The notes: generated by a model from the letters alone, not told the origin. A stretch of 36,599 nucleotides of DNA from CAWKDC01 sp964383495 (GCA_964383495.1 CAYLHG010000017.1:1-36599), one strand, 5' to 3'. Counted from the first letter of the stretch, positions 1 to 8,794 are shown. Numbers and translations are program-made.

Positions 1-233
<233 letters not shown>

Positions 234-706
234 GTTCAGGCTCCTTTAATAGTTCGTTTGAAGATTGTACAATTTTAGAATCATTAATTTGGTTTACTGC
301 GTTGTTTTGTTGTTTGATAAAGGTTGTTCGATTCGGATTATTTAGGTCATTCAAGGCAACAAATGTTGCACGTGATTGAGCCTGTGCTTTAAGGGCCAGA
401 TGCCCATACACCTCCACCTGTTTGAGTGTTTCAGACAACCCCATTTGCCTCATCAGCTTATCGAACATAAGACTAAGGGCAACACCCTGTGAATAAAGCT
501 GGCGCTCAATTCGATGGGCCTCATCCTTTTTAATATTGCGACCCTGTTCTAAAATTGTTTTCATGAGATCATCTGTTGTAACACCATCGGGTAACTTGCC
601 ATAGTGCTTACAGTGTGTCACAGCGTGTACCGCCATCCATTCAGGCATAATTGCTAATTTGCTAAGCACCTCGCCCTCTGTTGCTTCAGCGTCTTTTGTA
701 TCAATC

Positions 707-2548
707 TCACTCATGATCTTTTGCTTCCTCTAAAGTTGAAAATTTAACATACTCAATGGGACGTTGCCCCTCATTGTTCAGATACTGACACGATCGGAGA
801 TCAAACCACAGGCCAAACCGTCCCTCGAAGTCTCCATTGCGGGCCTTGTCACAAGTCCAAAAACAATCAGCCATTTGTTTATGGTTCATTTCATTGGCTT
901 TAAGCACGTAACCTGTAGCCTCTTTACGGATCAATTCTTCTTTAGCTTTATTTCGCCAGACAGAGAAGCAATTATCAGCAAGGTCGGTGATGGCACCAGT
1001 ACCTTTTGCATCGAGCTTCCCCGGTACCTGTGATTCATCAGCACCTTTCCGTGGGTGAACAATCAAATGAATCTGACAGTCGTGTTCATTTTTAAAATCG
1101 CACAGTTTTTCTAGCACGATCTTTTGAGCTTTATAATCATCCTCGGCTATGTCAAGCTTGAGGAATGAATCGATTACGAAAACATCAATGCCATGCTTTT
1201 GGCGAGCGTATAAAAAAACCTCGAGAAGACGATCAGCCTTGGCAGTACCAACCAGATCAAAGAGCCAGAGCTTATCGTTATACCACTCGTGAATTGCCTT
1301 AATATATTTTTCTGTTGGCATCGAGACCCCACCAGCTTGGCGGGTTAAGCGCATCAAAAGTTTTTGAGGCTTGAGTTCAAGGCTTGCAATACAAACATGC
1401 CCTCCTTGCTGCATCATCGATAACATGACTTGTCCGATGAATTGACTCTTTCCGTGACCGTTGATCCCTGTCCATACAGAAAGTTCAGCAGGTCTGAACA
1501 GCACCTTACCTATGGCTTTTTCCCAAGGAGGATCATACCCAATGATAGTCCCTTCAGCTGGGTAAAACTCAGTGATCACCTTGTCGACAAGTGAGCTGGC
1601 CTGTTTGAGTTCTTGAGGATCAAGTGTTGTCGCCATCGAAAAATAACGAGCCACGTCTTCCAAACTTACTCCTGCCTGTAGACAAGCGTTTGGATCTTTA
1701 TGGGGCAGGTTAACAATACGGCACCGATGCCTACCCAGACGCCCAACAAGATCAGCGATAGCCTCTTGCCCTGAAGGGTCATTATCAAAACACAGGAAGA
1801 TCTCATCAAAGACAGCCAGGCGATCAAACTCAAATTCTAACCATTTGTGTTTTGCACCCTTGCCACCCCCGAAAGGAACAGATAGTGCAGGGACGCCGTA
1901 TTGATACAAGGTCATTGCGTCGATCTCGCCTTCACATAAAGTAATTCGGCGAGTACTCGACGAGACAGCAGGCCACCCAAACAAACACGGCTGACAATTT
2001 TTGTCTGTCCAAGTAATTTTTTTGCCATTCTCATCTCGATCAATTTTGATGTACTTGTTCTGCAAGTGCACTCCATCTTGAATGTAGGGAAAGATAATCG
2101 TACGCCCATCCTCTCGGATCTGATAAGAGCTGATTGTTTCTGCTGATAACCTCCTCGCCACAGTGAGGTACTCGAAGACAGGTGAACTTATCCTTGTATC
2201 ACACCCTCTATTGTGATCAGGTTTGTCGAAATTAAATGATCTAGGGGGATCGAATTGAAGGTAACCCATACCAAGCCATAGGGTCGCCTCTTTTAACGCT
2301 TCCGAGATCGTCATATTCCGTTTGGTGGCCCATAGGTCGAGCAAGTCACCCCCAGTATCACCAGCAAAATCTCGCCAAACTCCAGCCTTGTCTCCGTCAA
2401 GGCGCACCTTGAGGGACTTACCTGGATCTCCGTCAATGTTACCCAAGCACCATTCATGTCCCATTTGTTTACCACCAGGCAACAGATGCTTGCACACAGT
2501 TTCAGCGCGTTGGGCCAGGAGTCTCGCAATCTGATTTGCCGTCCTCAT
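707..2548 (-). CDS. Toprim primase / DnaB-type replicative helicase (phage)
   Basis: This 613-residue protein has the layout of a T7 gp4-like primase-helicase. The N-terminal region contains the motif VWRDFAGDTGGDLLDLW (58-73) that precedes Toprim domains in phage primases. The Toprim core follows, with CEGEID at 205-210 and FDNDPSGQ at 254-261. The C-terminal RecA-like helicase has Walker A GINGHGKS at 361-368 and a Walker B-like VFVIDSF around 456-462. A complete CHC2 zinc finger is not obvious, only scattered cysteines (19, 34). It should prime and unwind element DNA during replication. The ATG overlaps the stop of the upstream initiator gene (ATGA, 2545-2548) and is preceded by GGAGGGGG. 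Confidence 0.9.
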   Translation of the reverse strand: MRTANQIARLLAQRAETVCKHLLPGGKQMGHEWCLGNIDGDPGKSLKVRLDGDKAGVWRDFAGDTGGDLLDLWATKRNMTISEALKEATLWLGMGYLQFDPPRSFNFDKPDHNRGCDTRISSPVFEYLTVARRLSAETISSYQIREDGRTIIFPYIQDGVHLQNKYIKIDRDENGKKITWTDKNCQPCLFGWPAVSSSTRRITLCEGEIDAMTLYQYGVPALSVPFGGGKGAKHKWLEFEFDRLAVFDEIFLCFDNDPSGQEAIADLVGRLGRHRCRIVNLPHKDPNACLQAGVSLEDVARYFSMATTLDPQELKQASSLVDKVITEFYPAEGTIIGYDPPWEKAIGKVLFRPAELSVWTGINGHGKSQFIGQVMLSMMQQGGHVCIASLELKPQKLLMRLTRQAGGVSMPTEKYIKAIHEWYNDKLWLFDLVGTAKADRLLEVFLYARQKHGIDVFVIDSFLKLDIAEDDYKAQKIVLEKLCDFKNEHDCQIHLIVHPRKGADESQVPGKLDAKGTGAITDLADNCFSVWRNKAKEELIRKEATGYVLKANEMNHKQMADCFWTCDKARNGDFEGRFGLWFDLRSCQYLNNEGQRPIEYVKFSTLEEAKDHE

Positions 2549-3396
2549 AACGCCCCCTCCATCAGATTTTGTTGAGAGTCCTTGCCTGACTTACTGCTGG
2601 TTGGCGGGTTCGCTGCGTTCTCGATAAACCTATCAATGTGATCTGCATCGCGGAATATCAAATCAATTCCATCGTAACATTGGTTCCTGTCATTGACCCC
2701 CATATTGAATGGGGTCAGAGAGCAGCCATCAATCGCTTGTTTCAGTTCCGCTGCAGTGTACCCATCATTAATCGCTGTCTCGATTAGCTTCTTGCGCTTC
2801 TTGTCGAGTCTTGCTCTTGGGTGCTGCATTACCTTTTGCCAATGTTCAAATACTTCTTGAATCTGGGATAATTTTCCAGCAACAACGGAATCAAAAACAG
2901 AGAACGGTGAAGTTTCAACTTCACATATGTCTTTATCCTTTCTATTCCCTTCCTTTCCCTTCCCTTCCGGGGGTGAGGACTCAGCGAATGTTCGGTGAGC
3001 ATTCGTCGAATTGTCGGTGATTACTCTCTGAGTATTCAGTGAGTCATCGCTGATTTTTTTTAGAGCTGACTGTGGTAGTGGGTGCTTAGGATTTGGTCGA
3101 TCAATTTTTTGATGTTTGTGCCAGCCTGTTATCAACCAGTACATCTGCTCATCAACGGCATATTCTCGCAATAGGTTATTGTTCAAAAGCTCGTTAACCC
3201 ATTTCTTAATCTGTTCCGTGCCGAAGTTATCACATGGAAAGATCTCTGCTTTCAACTTAACATAACCAACCGGATGGACGCCGTTATCATCGCTGAAGTT
3301 CCAGAGGCCTATGAATAGCAATCTGGCCTCCAGTGAAAGGGAAACCACCTGCTCGCTTACCCAAAACTCTGGCTTGATCGTTCTAATTCGACTCAT
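2545..3396 (-). CDS. Phage replication initiator-like protein (winged-helix plus DnaT-like C-terminus)
   Basis: The chosen start gives MSRIRTIKPEFW, the characteristic N-terminus of a phage replication-protein family. It is preceded by GGGAGG four to nine bases upstream; the open frame extends 23 codons further but without this support. Residues 1 to about 110 resemble a winged-helix DNA-binding domain (SEQVVSLSLEARLLFIGLW, DDNGVHPVGYVKLKAEIFP). The C-terminal part (VFEHWQKVMQHPRARLDKKR and ELKQAIDGCSLTPFNMGVN) matches the module found in phage initiators and DnaT-like loaders. It probably recognises the element origin or loads the downstream helicase. The middle is a low-complexity, charged linker. 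The gene is translationally coupled to the primase-helicase. Which named initiator family it belongs to is uncertain. Confidence 0.85.
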   Translation of the reverse strand: MSRIRTIKPEFWVSEQVVSLSLEARLLFIGLWNFSDDNGVHPVGYVKLKAEIFPCDNFGTEQIKKWVNELLNNNLLREYAVDEQMYWLITGWHKHQKIDRPNPKHPLPQSALKKISDDSLNTQRVITDNSTNAHRTFAESSPPEGKGKEGNRKDKDICEVETSPFSVFDSVVAGKLSQIQEVFEHWQKVMQHPRARLDKKRKKLIETAINDGYTAAELKQAIDGCSLTPFNMGVNDRNQCYDGIDLIFRDADHIDRFIENAANPPTSSKSGKDSQQNLMEGAL

Positions 3397-3598
3397 GAGC
3401 TGCCTCCCAATAACGTCTTGAGAATGTGTCGCTACATGCTCGAAAGTTTTCATGGACTTTTCCACGGGTCTTGATGAACTTTTCTCTTATTGAGCTCTGA
3501 CTTCTCAATACTGCTCGATCAAGATCAATTAGCTCAATCAGAAAATCTCCCATATCACCTAAGTGTTCATCCACAAGGACATGCTGAGCACTATTCAT
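3383..3598 (-). CDS. Small hypothetical protein in element replication operon
   Basis: With the ATG at 3598 this encodes 71 residues, starting MNSAQHVLVDEHLGDMGDF. The start is supported by AAGGAG located eight bases upstream and by its eight-base overlap with the preceding gene. The longer open frame to 3691 has no such support. The protein is mostly helical and basic towards its C-terminus (SSIREKFIKTRGKVHENF). I do not recognise a family. Its 3' end overlaps the initiator start by 14 bases, so it belongs to the same transcript. A small DNA-binding or replication accessory protein is possible, but this is a guess from position. Confidence 0.6.
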   Translation of the reverse strand: MNSAQHVLVDEHLGDMGDFLIELIDLDRAVLRSQSSIREKFIKTRGKVHENFRACSDTFSRRYWEAAHESN

Positions 3599-3896
3599 TG
3601 CAACTCTCCTTGCGCTTACCCCTGTAGATGTACATGCCAACACGATGAGGGACGCCGTTACTGTCTGTCTCAATAACCCAGAGAGTGTCAATCAAATAGC
3701 CTTGCCTTCGAAGCTCCATGACTCTACCACCTGGGTGCATGATACCCATGTCTCGTGCCTCCATTGTAGTAAGCCGGCAATTTGCAATGAAATGTTTGAT
3801 AAGTCTTGCGCGCTGGCTGGTGGTTGAGTTATCGTATGGCTGTTTAGGTTTAGCTACGCCCGGCTTTAACGCAGCTGGGCTTTTTCTTTCTTTCAT
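3591..3896 (-). CDS. HTH_39-like helix-turn-helix protein
   Basis: This 101-residue protein contains TTSQRARLIKHFIANCRLTT followed by MEARDMGIMHPGGRVMELRRQGY. That is the pattern of the HTH_39-type winged-helix proteins common in phage and prophage early operons. The N-terminal 25 residues are basic and proline-rich; the C-terminal part (VIETDSNGVPHRVGMYIY) is a small beta-strand wing. It probably binds element DNA, as a regulator or replication accessory protein. The ATG overlaps the stop of the excisionase-like gene (3893-3896), and the gene also overlaps the next one, so the operon is coupled throughout. Confidence 0.8.
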   Translation of the reverse strand: MKERKSPAALKPGVAKPKQPYDNSTTSQRARLIKHFIANCRLTTMEARDMGIMHPGGRVMELRRQGYLIDTLWVIETDSNGVPHRVGMYIYRGKRKESCNE

Positions 3897-4108
3897 TTCT
3901 GACCTCCATTGCTTTGAGAAGCTATATAAGCCTCGAAGTCATCAAGGTCGATCAAAACTTTCCTCCCCAATCTCCGCACACAAGATGCGAAGCCTGTTTT
4001 TTCACCTTGGAAAATCAACCAGCGGATAGAGGACTCAGTGAAAGCCCCTGGGTATAGGTCTGGGATTTTTTTGACTGGTACCAGTCTTTTTACAATTGTT
4101 GCTGACAT
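3893..4108 (-). CDS. AlpA/excisionase-like small DNA-binding protein
   Basis: A 71-residue protein with an N-terminal MerR/AlpA-like winged-helix pattern: LVPVKKIPDLYPGAFTESSI, then RWLIFQGEKTGFASCVRRLG and a strand KVLIDLDDFEAYI. Proteins of this form activate or direct excision of integrative elements, or repress early promoters. It is the first gene of the leftward replication operon. GAGG lies eight bases before the ATG, and a TATAAT hexamer is upstream at 4130-4125. The 203-bp region ahead of it separates this operon from the integrase operon, where such a regulator would be expected to bind. Confidence 0.75.
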   Translation of the reverse strand: MSATIVKRLVPVKKIPDLYPGAFTESSIRWLIFQGEKTGFASCVRRLGRKVLIDLDDFEAYIASQSNGGQK

Positions 4109-4124
4109 CTTTCATACCTCACAG

Positions 4125-4130
4125 ATTATA
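4125..4130 (-). promoter_or_regulatory. Candidate -10 box of the element replication operon
   Basis: A perfect TATAAT (minus strand) lies 17 bases before the start of the excisionase-like gene. No good -35 is found at the usual distance, which would suit an activator-dependent promoter. Further upstream an inverted repeat TATCCA-6 nt-TGGATA (4199-4216) could be an operator; the same TATCCA sequence recurs in the terminator stem at 4303-4312. The 4109-4311 interval otherwise shows nothing recognisable. Confidence 0.4.
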
Positions 4131-4271
4131 TTGTTGTGCAGTGGAGTTGCTGCATCTCTAAACTGTAATGTGTGGTATGGCTATGGTCTGACGTGGTCTA
4201 TCCAATGTTGTGGATAAATGCACAGTAAAAGATTATGTCAATGCAATTCAATCGGTTATTAATGTAATTTT

Positions 4272-4312
4272 AAAAAAAATAAATGGATAGACTTCGACGC
4301 GCTCTATCCATT
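4272..4312 (-). terminator. Rho-independent terminator of the integrase / 608-aa operon
   Basis: On the minus strand AATGGATAGA (4312-4303) and TCTATCCATT (4291-4282) form a perfect 10-bp stem around an 11-nt loop. TATTTTTTTT follows down to 4272. The stem begins inside the stop codon of the 608-residue gene, so it closes that transcription unit and insulates the leftward replication operon from it. Confidence 0.85.
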
Positions 4313-6138
4313 CACGTCACTTCTTTAGGTTTCGTAGGATTACGAAGCTTGAGGTACGGCTCAAATCTCCCATCCTTTCGAATCTTACCCCCGATCGCAC
4401 CTGCCCTAAGGGCGCCCCTGATCTGTTTGCAGACCCAAATGGAAAGTGATCTTGCCGAATAATATCGAGGGCTACCCTTGGCTTCTTCTAGTGCTTCCGC
4501 TAGGTATGGCTCTGCTCTTTTATTTGCATCATGCTTTGATTTTGCCGCTGCATCTTTTGCTGCGTTAGAACGTTGTTGCTTAACCTTCCGGCCAGCAACA
4601 AGATCATCAACAAATTCCGGCGTTGAAATATGTTGCGTGGATGTATTTACAATCGAAGTTAGAAAAGTATTTTGTTCATCAAATTTTTCATTGATATGAT
4701 CTTTTATTTCATAAAATGACGCAGGCATTGCATTATAATTTACGGCGTCTGAGTCTTCCTTTTGCAACTTCGTGAGACCAGCTTTCACCTCATTTTTGAT
4801 AAACACAAGGTCTTCCTGTGACAAATTACGTTTCGGGCGGATAAATCGAAATAGGCCTAAAGCAATTTCATCAGATGTTGAATCTAAATCATATGCTCGC
4901 ATGGATGATTGAGCGGCCTCAATTGTTTCCCCCTTCAGAAGTCTCTGGAAAATACCATAAGTATCATCATGCGGATGTTTAAGCCTTTCAATCCCTGAAT
5001 ATCTTGTTTTGTAATTAGATTTCGATACGCTCTCTAATGGTGTGCGTTCACTATAGAAGCATGTGTTATCAGAGTGGCTTTGGATATATGCTGGATAGAC
5101 TTCTTGCTCGACATGCCATCTAATATCCTGGCTCTCATGTGTATGAATTCTCAGATACTCTTTTAGCTGAGGCAATGTCCATAGTTCAGGGCAATCGAAA
5201 ACTGCTTGCTTTATTGCCTCTTTAACCAGCTCAGGGAAATGTTTTTTTAATTCCGTGTCTAGCTTTTTTTCAATTATCAACCACTTCATGAGTGCTTTGA
5301 TTTCGAAGAGATACTGCTTATCTTCACTTGAAGGGATGTAGTACAAAATCGCATTAGTCCCACAGGAAGCTTCCAATTCTTTCCGTAGGTCTTTATTGGG
5401 AAACAGAAGCTCTCTTGCATCGTCGTAATAAATATATCTGGAATGTTTCAGCAGTGATTTGACAAGGATCAGTCGATGTTCTAAGATTGGATTGCCATTA
5501 AAAATTGGGCCGCGAACTCCCTGTAGCAGACTCCTCGCCTTAGCTAACGATGTATGGTCAATTATCTTATTCGCGTCCAACCAGTCAAATATGTCATCAA
5601 GGGTTTTTTCGCTAAAAGTAAAACTCACACTCTTTAGTTGCAATTCTGCAACTTTTTTCTTCAACATTGGCATGTCATCGCGGTCAAGATACCTACCTTT
5701 GAGCTTGTCAGGCAGCATCTCAAAATCAATTTCTACGCCCATTGGGAAAAGGAGTAACACGCGGGTCGGTTCTGTTTTATGTCTTAAACATACTAGCCCG
5801 GGATTAGATGCAAGAGCTATTTTTTCAATGATATCATGGCACTTAGAGCCGCTGTACTCTTTACAATATCCAGTAGGATAAATATCACCTATTGCTTTAG
5901 TTATCTCTGCAAGGATTTCCCCTATTTCACTCTTCCCATCAAAATCACCAGTGCACAATGCAACAACTACCTCAAGAGGAACAATTGCCTGGGTATATAG
6001 GCAATGGAATCTTTTAGCCGCTTCCTGAGTTTCTTTCCAGAATTTACATTCTACTAACCCTATATTCATATCCTCATCTGGCTCTTGCAATTCATCAAAG
6101 GGGGGGTAGGTTTCAAACAATGGTGCTCTCATTTTCAT
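4312..6138 (-). CDS. Unknown 608-aa element cargo protein downstream of integrase
   Basis: I do not recognise this protein. It is soluble, with no signal peptide, membrane segment, Walker motif or obvious nuclease motif. The N-terminal two thirds are mixed alpha/beta (for example RVLLLFPMGVEIDFEML). The segment around 225-300 has aromatic-rich strands. A basic, alanine/lysine-rich helical region begins near residue 520 (GRKVKQQRSNAAKDAAAKSK). The tail after residue 555 (ARSLSIWVCKQIRGALRAG) could bind nucleic acid. It starts two bases after the integrase stop, with GGGGG in the integrase terminus as a Shine-Dalgarno, and ends in a terminator. It is therefore expressed with the integrase. Position suggests cargo (for example defence) or an integration/excision partner; neither is shown. 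Confidence 0.85.
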   Translation of the reverse strand: MKMRAPLFETYPPFDELQEPDEDMNIGLVECKFWKETQEAAKRFHCLYTQAIVPLEVVVALCTGDFDGKSEIGEILAEITKAIGDIYPTGYCKEYSGSKCHDIIEKIALASNPGLVCLRHKTEPTRVLLLFPMGVEIDFEMLPDKLKGRYLDRDDMPMLKKKVAELQLKSVSFTFSEKTLDDIFDWLDANKIIDHTSLAKARSLLQGVRGPIFNGNPILEHRLILVKSLLKHSRYIYYDDARELLFPNKDLRKELEASCGTNAILYYIPSSEDKQYLFEIKALMKWLIIEKKLDTELKKHFPELVKEAIKQAVFDCPELWTLPQLKEYLRIHTHESQDIRWHVEQEVYPAYIQSHSDNTCFYSERTPLESVSKSNYKTRYSGIERLKHPHDDTYGIFQRLLKGETIEAAQSSMRAYDLDSTSDEIALGLFRFIRPKRNLSQEDLVFIKNEVKAGLTKLQKEDSDAVNYNAMPASFYEIKDHINEKFDEQNTFLTSIVNTSTQHISTPEFVDDLVAGRKVKQQRSNAAKDAAAKSKHDANKRAEPYLAEALEEAKGSPRYYSARSLSIWVCKQIRGALRAGAIGGKIRKDGRFEPYLKLRNPTKPKEVT

Positions 6139-6140
6139 TC

Positions 6141-7202
6141 TTAACCCCCAAAAATCTTTTTATTCATTCGTTCAACAACACCCATCGTGTGCGCCTCAGA
6201 TAAGTGCGCATAGCGCTTAACCATGTGCAATGTTTTGTGACCAAGCACCTCAGCAATTTCCGCCAAGCTTGCGCCATTCATTGCAAGGTATGACGCCGCG
6301 CTATGTCTCAAATCATGCAAGCGAAACTCTTTGATGCCGGCACGAGTTAAAGCAGTTTCCCAAGGCTTGCGCAGATCAATTGGACCTTGCAAGTTATGTG
6401 CAGGAAATACAAGATCCGTACTCAGCTGGCGAACCCTGGCATGTTCTTTCATCAAGTTAAGCGCGTACCCTGTCAGTGGCAAAACTCTTCGTTCGCCATT
6501 TTTGGTTTCATGTAAGGTGATCACCCCGCGTGTCAAATCAACCTGCGGCCAATGCATGCCCAATAATTCCATTTTCCTGGCACCCGTGGACAATGCCAAC
6601 ACCACAAAGGGATATAACACTTGGCTTTTGCTCTCACGACAGACTTTCAATAAACGTTCACGCTCATCGTCTGATAGAAAGCGTACCCGTCCGCGAGGTT
6701 CTCTCATCTTTGTCAGCTTGAGGATTGGATTGTTTTCAAGCCATCCCCACTCTTTGATAGCAATGGTAAATACATGACTGATTGCTGCCAAATAACGATT
6801 GATAGTAGCGTGACTTCTTGGCTTGCCGCGTGTTGTCATTCCTTGGCCAAGCAAATCTCTATGTTCAGCCAAAAGTGCAGGTGTAATATCAGCTAATGAG
6901 TAAGCTCCTATCGCATCTTTCCACCAATTCAGCTGCACAAGCTGATCTTTAAAGCTTTTGGGTTTGGAGGGTAAGACAGACTCTTGATACCGCACTATGG
7001 CATCGGCTAAGGTATGTCGTTTGGCTTCGCTTGTTTTAAAGTACCTTCCCTCACGAATCGCTGCCTCTGTTTGCTGCGTCCATCGCTTTGCATCGGTTAA
7101 ACGCTCAAAAGTGGCGGTTTGCTCAGGTGTTCCTTTTATTCGGATCTTAACTCGGTAGGTTATCTCACCTTCCGCGCTGATTCGTTTTTCGATCGTTGCC
7201 AT
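6141..7202 (-). CDS. Tyrosine-type site-specific recombinase (integrase)
   Basis: The 353-residue protein has an N-terminal arm-binding region (1-65), a SAM-like core-binding domain (about 65-160) and a full catalytic domain. The active-site set is visible: Arg209 (TGARKMELLG), Lys234 (HETKNGERR), His296 and Arg299 (LHDLRHSAAS), His322 (LGHKTLHMV) and nucleophile Tyr331 (KRYAHLS). It should integrate and excise the element at the nearby tRNA-Thr. ATG at 7202 is preferred: AAGGAG lies eight bases before it, against two for the GTG at 7208. It heads a transcription unit with the 608-residue gene and appears intact. Confidence 0.95.
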   Translation of the reverse strand: MATIEKRISAEGEITYRVKIRIKGTPEQTATFERLTDAKRWTQQTEAAIREGRYFKTSEAKRHTLADAIVRYQESVLPSKPKSFKDQLVQLNWWKDAIGAYSLADITPALLAEHRDLLGQGMTTRGKPRSHATINRYLAAISHVFTIAIKEWGWLENNPILKLTKMREPRGRVRFLSDDERERLLKVCRESKSQVLYPFVVLALSTGARKMELLGMHWPQVDLTRGVITLHETKNGERRVLPLTGYALNLMKEHARVRQLSTDLVFPAHNLQGPIDLRKPWETALTRAGIKEFRLHDLRHSAASYLAMNGASLAEIAEVLGHKTLHMVKRYAHLSEAHTMGVVERMNKKIFGG

Positions 7203-7234
7203 GACCACTGCTCCTTGTGCTACACAAAGAAAAC

Positions 7235-7263
7235 ATTCTACAACATCTGGTGATCAAGAACAA
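7235..7263 (-). promoter_or_regulatory. Sigma70-type promoter of the integrase
   Basis: On the minus strand TTGTTC (-35, 7263-7258) and TAGAAT (-10, 7240-7235) are separated by exactly 17 bases and lie just upstream of the integrase Shine-Dalgarno. Call made from consensus matching only. Confidence 0.5.
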
Positions 7264-7331
7264 CAGATTACAACTGGCAATGCCATAAGCACACTATACT
7301 TGAAAAGAAAAATTAGCTAAGGGAGCAAAGC

Positions 7332-7964
7332 ATGACGTGTATATTCACAACGATAAACGCATTTTTTTCATGGGTAATGTCATGGGACGCTACAATGGTC
7401 AGCGCCATAGCCTCTGGTATAAGTGCAGCTGTAGCATTGATTGCCCTGGCAGTAACAGCGGTATATAATTGGAAATCATTTTCTCTGAGACGCTCAGAAC
7501 ATTGCTTTGAATCAGCTCGCAGACTTATTAGTAATCTTACCACAGAAATTCTTTCACTTTCCTCGCAAGAGTTATCTCCTAATTATGATTCAGCAATGAA
7601 AAGAATGTTGTATAAAACGGGGTTAAACTTTTTGAAGCTGCAGAACTTAATAAGGGGAGTTAGAGACGAATATTTGTTATCGTGTCTTGAGGTTGATCGA
7701 ATTAATTCCATTGAAAATATGAAGTACTTAATTTCGGGCCTTCAACCTGTGTCCTCGGCTGAGGAGGAGAAAGCAATTATGCTGATAGCGAAGTTTGCCT
7801 ATGAACCCAATATTATAGCATTTTGCTCAGAACAACCTTTACCGCCCAAATTGCAACAAAAAGCCCTCCGAGATTTTCAACAGGATGTACCTGAGGGAGG
7901 CATAGATTGGCAGGAAACAACCAGGTCAGTTTTAAGAGAGGTGTTTTGCAATACTAAAAGGTAA
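7332..7964 (+). CDS. Membrane-anchored hypothetical protein at the element's attachment end
   Basis: This 210-residue protein has one hydrophobic segment near the N-terminus (about 22-45, MVSAIASGISAAVALIALAV). A basic stretch follows (SFSLRRS), and then a long helical soluble domain with Cys57 and Cys118. The likely orientation is a short N-terminus outside and the helical domain in the cytoplasm. I recognise no family. GGGAG lies seven bases before the ATG. It is divergent from the integrase and is the last gene before the tRNA attachment site, a place where elements often carry cargo such as superinfection-exclusion or defence proteins. The AT-rich composition differs from the neighbouring integrase. 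Confidence 0.8.
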   Translation: MTCIFTTINAFFSWVMSWDATMVSAIASGISAAVALIALAVTAVYNWKSFSLRRSEHCFESARRLISNLTTEILSLSSQELSPNYDSAMKRMLYKTGLNFLKLQNLIRGVRDEYLLSCLEVDRINSIENMKYLISGLQPVSSAEEEKAIMLIAKFAYEPNIIAFCSEQPLPPKLQQKALRDFQQDVPEGGIDWQETTRSVLREVFCNTKR

Positions 7965-7990
7965 TTATACAGACTCAACTTTTCTGTAAC

Positions 7991-8009
7991 TGTCCCACCA
8001 GTGTCCCAC
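7991..8009. promoter_or_regulatory. Direct repeats TGTCCCAC x2, candidate integrase arm-binding sites
   Basis: TGTCCCAC occurs at 7991-7998 and 8002-8009, repeated with an 11-base period, so both copies face the same side of the helix. They lie about 50 bases from the tRNA 3' end, between the last element gene and the attachment site, where arm-type sites of tyrosine integrases are found. Assignment is by position and repeat geometry. Confidence 0.55.
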
Positions 8010-8056
8010 GAGCGATTTGAAAGGTGATAGACAAAGATACAACCTATTGATTTTCC

Positions 8057-8132
<76 letters not shown>

Positions 8133-8151
8133 ATAGGGTAGAATGGGAAGC

Positions 8152-8180
8152 ATTGTACACAAAATGTGCCTTTCTGCGAA
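8152..8180 (-). promoter_or_regulatory. Promoter of tRNA-Thr
   Basis: On the minus strand TTCGCA (8180-8175) and TACAAT (8157-8152) are 17 bases apart. The -10 ends about 19 bases before the mature tRNA 5' end, a normal distance for a tRNA leader. Confidence 0.5.
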
Positions 8181-8211
8181 GGCTTTGAGGCCAAAAAAAT
8201 TTGCATCTTTT

Positions 8212-8241
8212 TTGAACAATTCTCAAAAACTTTGCTATAGT
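8212..8241 (+). promoter_or_regulatory. Candidate promoter of the pilin gene
   Basis: TTGAAC (8212-8217) and TATAGT (8236-8241) are separated by 18 bases. A 13-bp palindrome, CGTATTTAATACG (8258-8270), follows in the leader and could be an operator. I do not see a convincing sigma54 -24/-12 pair, the form often used by pilA genes. Confidence 0.45.
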
Positions 8242-8329
8242 CAATGTACAAGGCAAACGTATTTAATACGGCCAATATAAAATATTCCATGTAGCGACAC
8301 ATAAAGACAAAGATGTTAGGGAGAAAGAC

Positions 8330-8794
8330 ATGATCAGGGTGCCCATGCGAGGCTTCACGCTCGTTGAGATGATGATTGTTATTGCAATCATCGGTATTTT
8401 AAGCATGATAGCCATCCCCGCATACAACGATTTTACCATTCGCAGTAAAGTGTCTGAGGGGTTAAGTTTGGCCTCTGCAGCGAAGCTCTCTGTCATGGAA
8501 TACTACTTAGCACAAGGACAATGGCCGCGCAATAATACCAGCGCGGGCATGCCTCATCCCGAAAGTATTAGCGGGGATTTTGTACAAAGCGTGGCTGTTT
8601 CTGATAATGAAATCATCGTTACCTTCGGAGAAGGTGCAGGCCCCGGGTTAACGAACAAAAATTTAGTACTCTCTGCTAATGATCAGGGCGGCTCGATCAC
8701 TTGGCAATGCAATGGTGATGATATTGATAATAAATATCTACCACCTAATTGCCGGAATCGCCAAGACGAAACACTCAATAAAGCGGTATTTTAA
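8330..8794 (+). CDS. Type IV pilin (PilA/PilE-like)
   Basis: The 154-residue precursor has a textbook class III prepilin signal. An eight-residue leader MIRVPMRG is followed by FTLVEMMIVIAIIGILSMIA. PilD should cut after Gly8, leaving N-methyl-Phe, and Glu13 is the conserved Glu5 of the mature chain. The hydrophobic helix is followed by a short globular domain. It ends with a Cys127-Cys141 pair that would form the D-region disulfide loop. The length is typical of major pilins. It is transcribed alone, with its own promoter and terminator; no other pilus assembly gene is in the window. AGGGAG precedes the ATG. It could be the major pilin (pilus fibre, DNA uptake) or a minor pilin. Confidence 0.93.
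   Translation: MIRVPMRGFTLVEMMIVIAIIGILSMIAIPAYNDFTIRSKVSEGLSLASAAKLSVMEYYLAQGQWPRNNTSAGMPHPESISGDFVQSVAVSDNEIIVTFGEGAGPGLTNKNLVLSANDQGGSITWQCNGDDIDNKYLPPNCRNRQDETLNKAVF

Noticed and set aside
2907..2926. GTGAAGTTTCAACTTCAC palindrome inside the replication initiator gene
   Set aside because: It could be an origin or operator site, but it lies in the coding region of the linker, is a single copy without iterons or an AT-rich unwinding stretch beside it, and a chance palindrome is equally likely.
3718..4029. 103-aa plus-strand open frame opposite the HTH_39 and excisionase-like genes
   Set aside because: It is antisense to two overlapping genes with motif support and lacks a ribosome-binding site.
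5459..5881. 140-aa plus-strand open frame opposite the 608-aa gene
   Set aside because: It lies wholly inside the longer gene on the other strand, with Ser/Leu-rich composition typical of antisense frames.
6331..6777. 148-aa plus-strand open frame opposite the integrase
   Set aside because: The integrase frame contains all catalytic residues; the opposite frame has no family resemblance.
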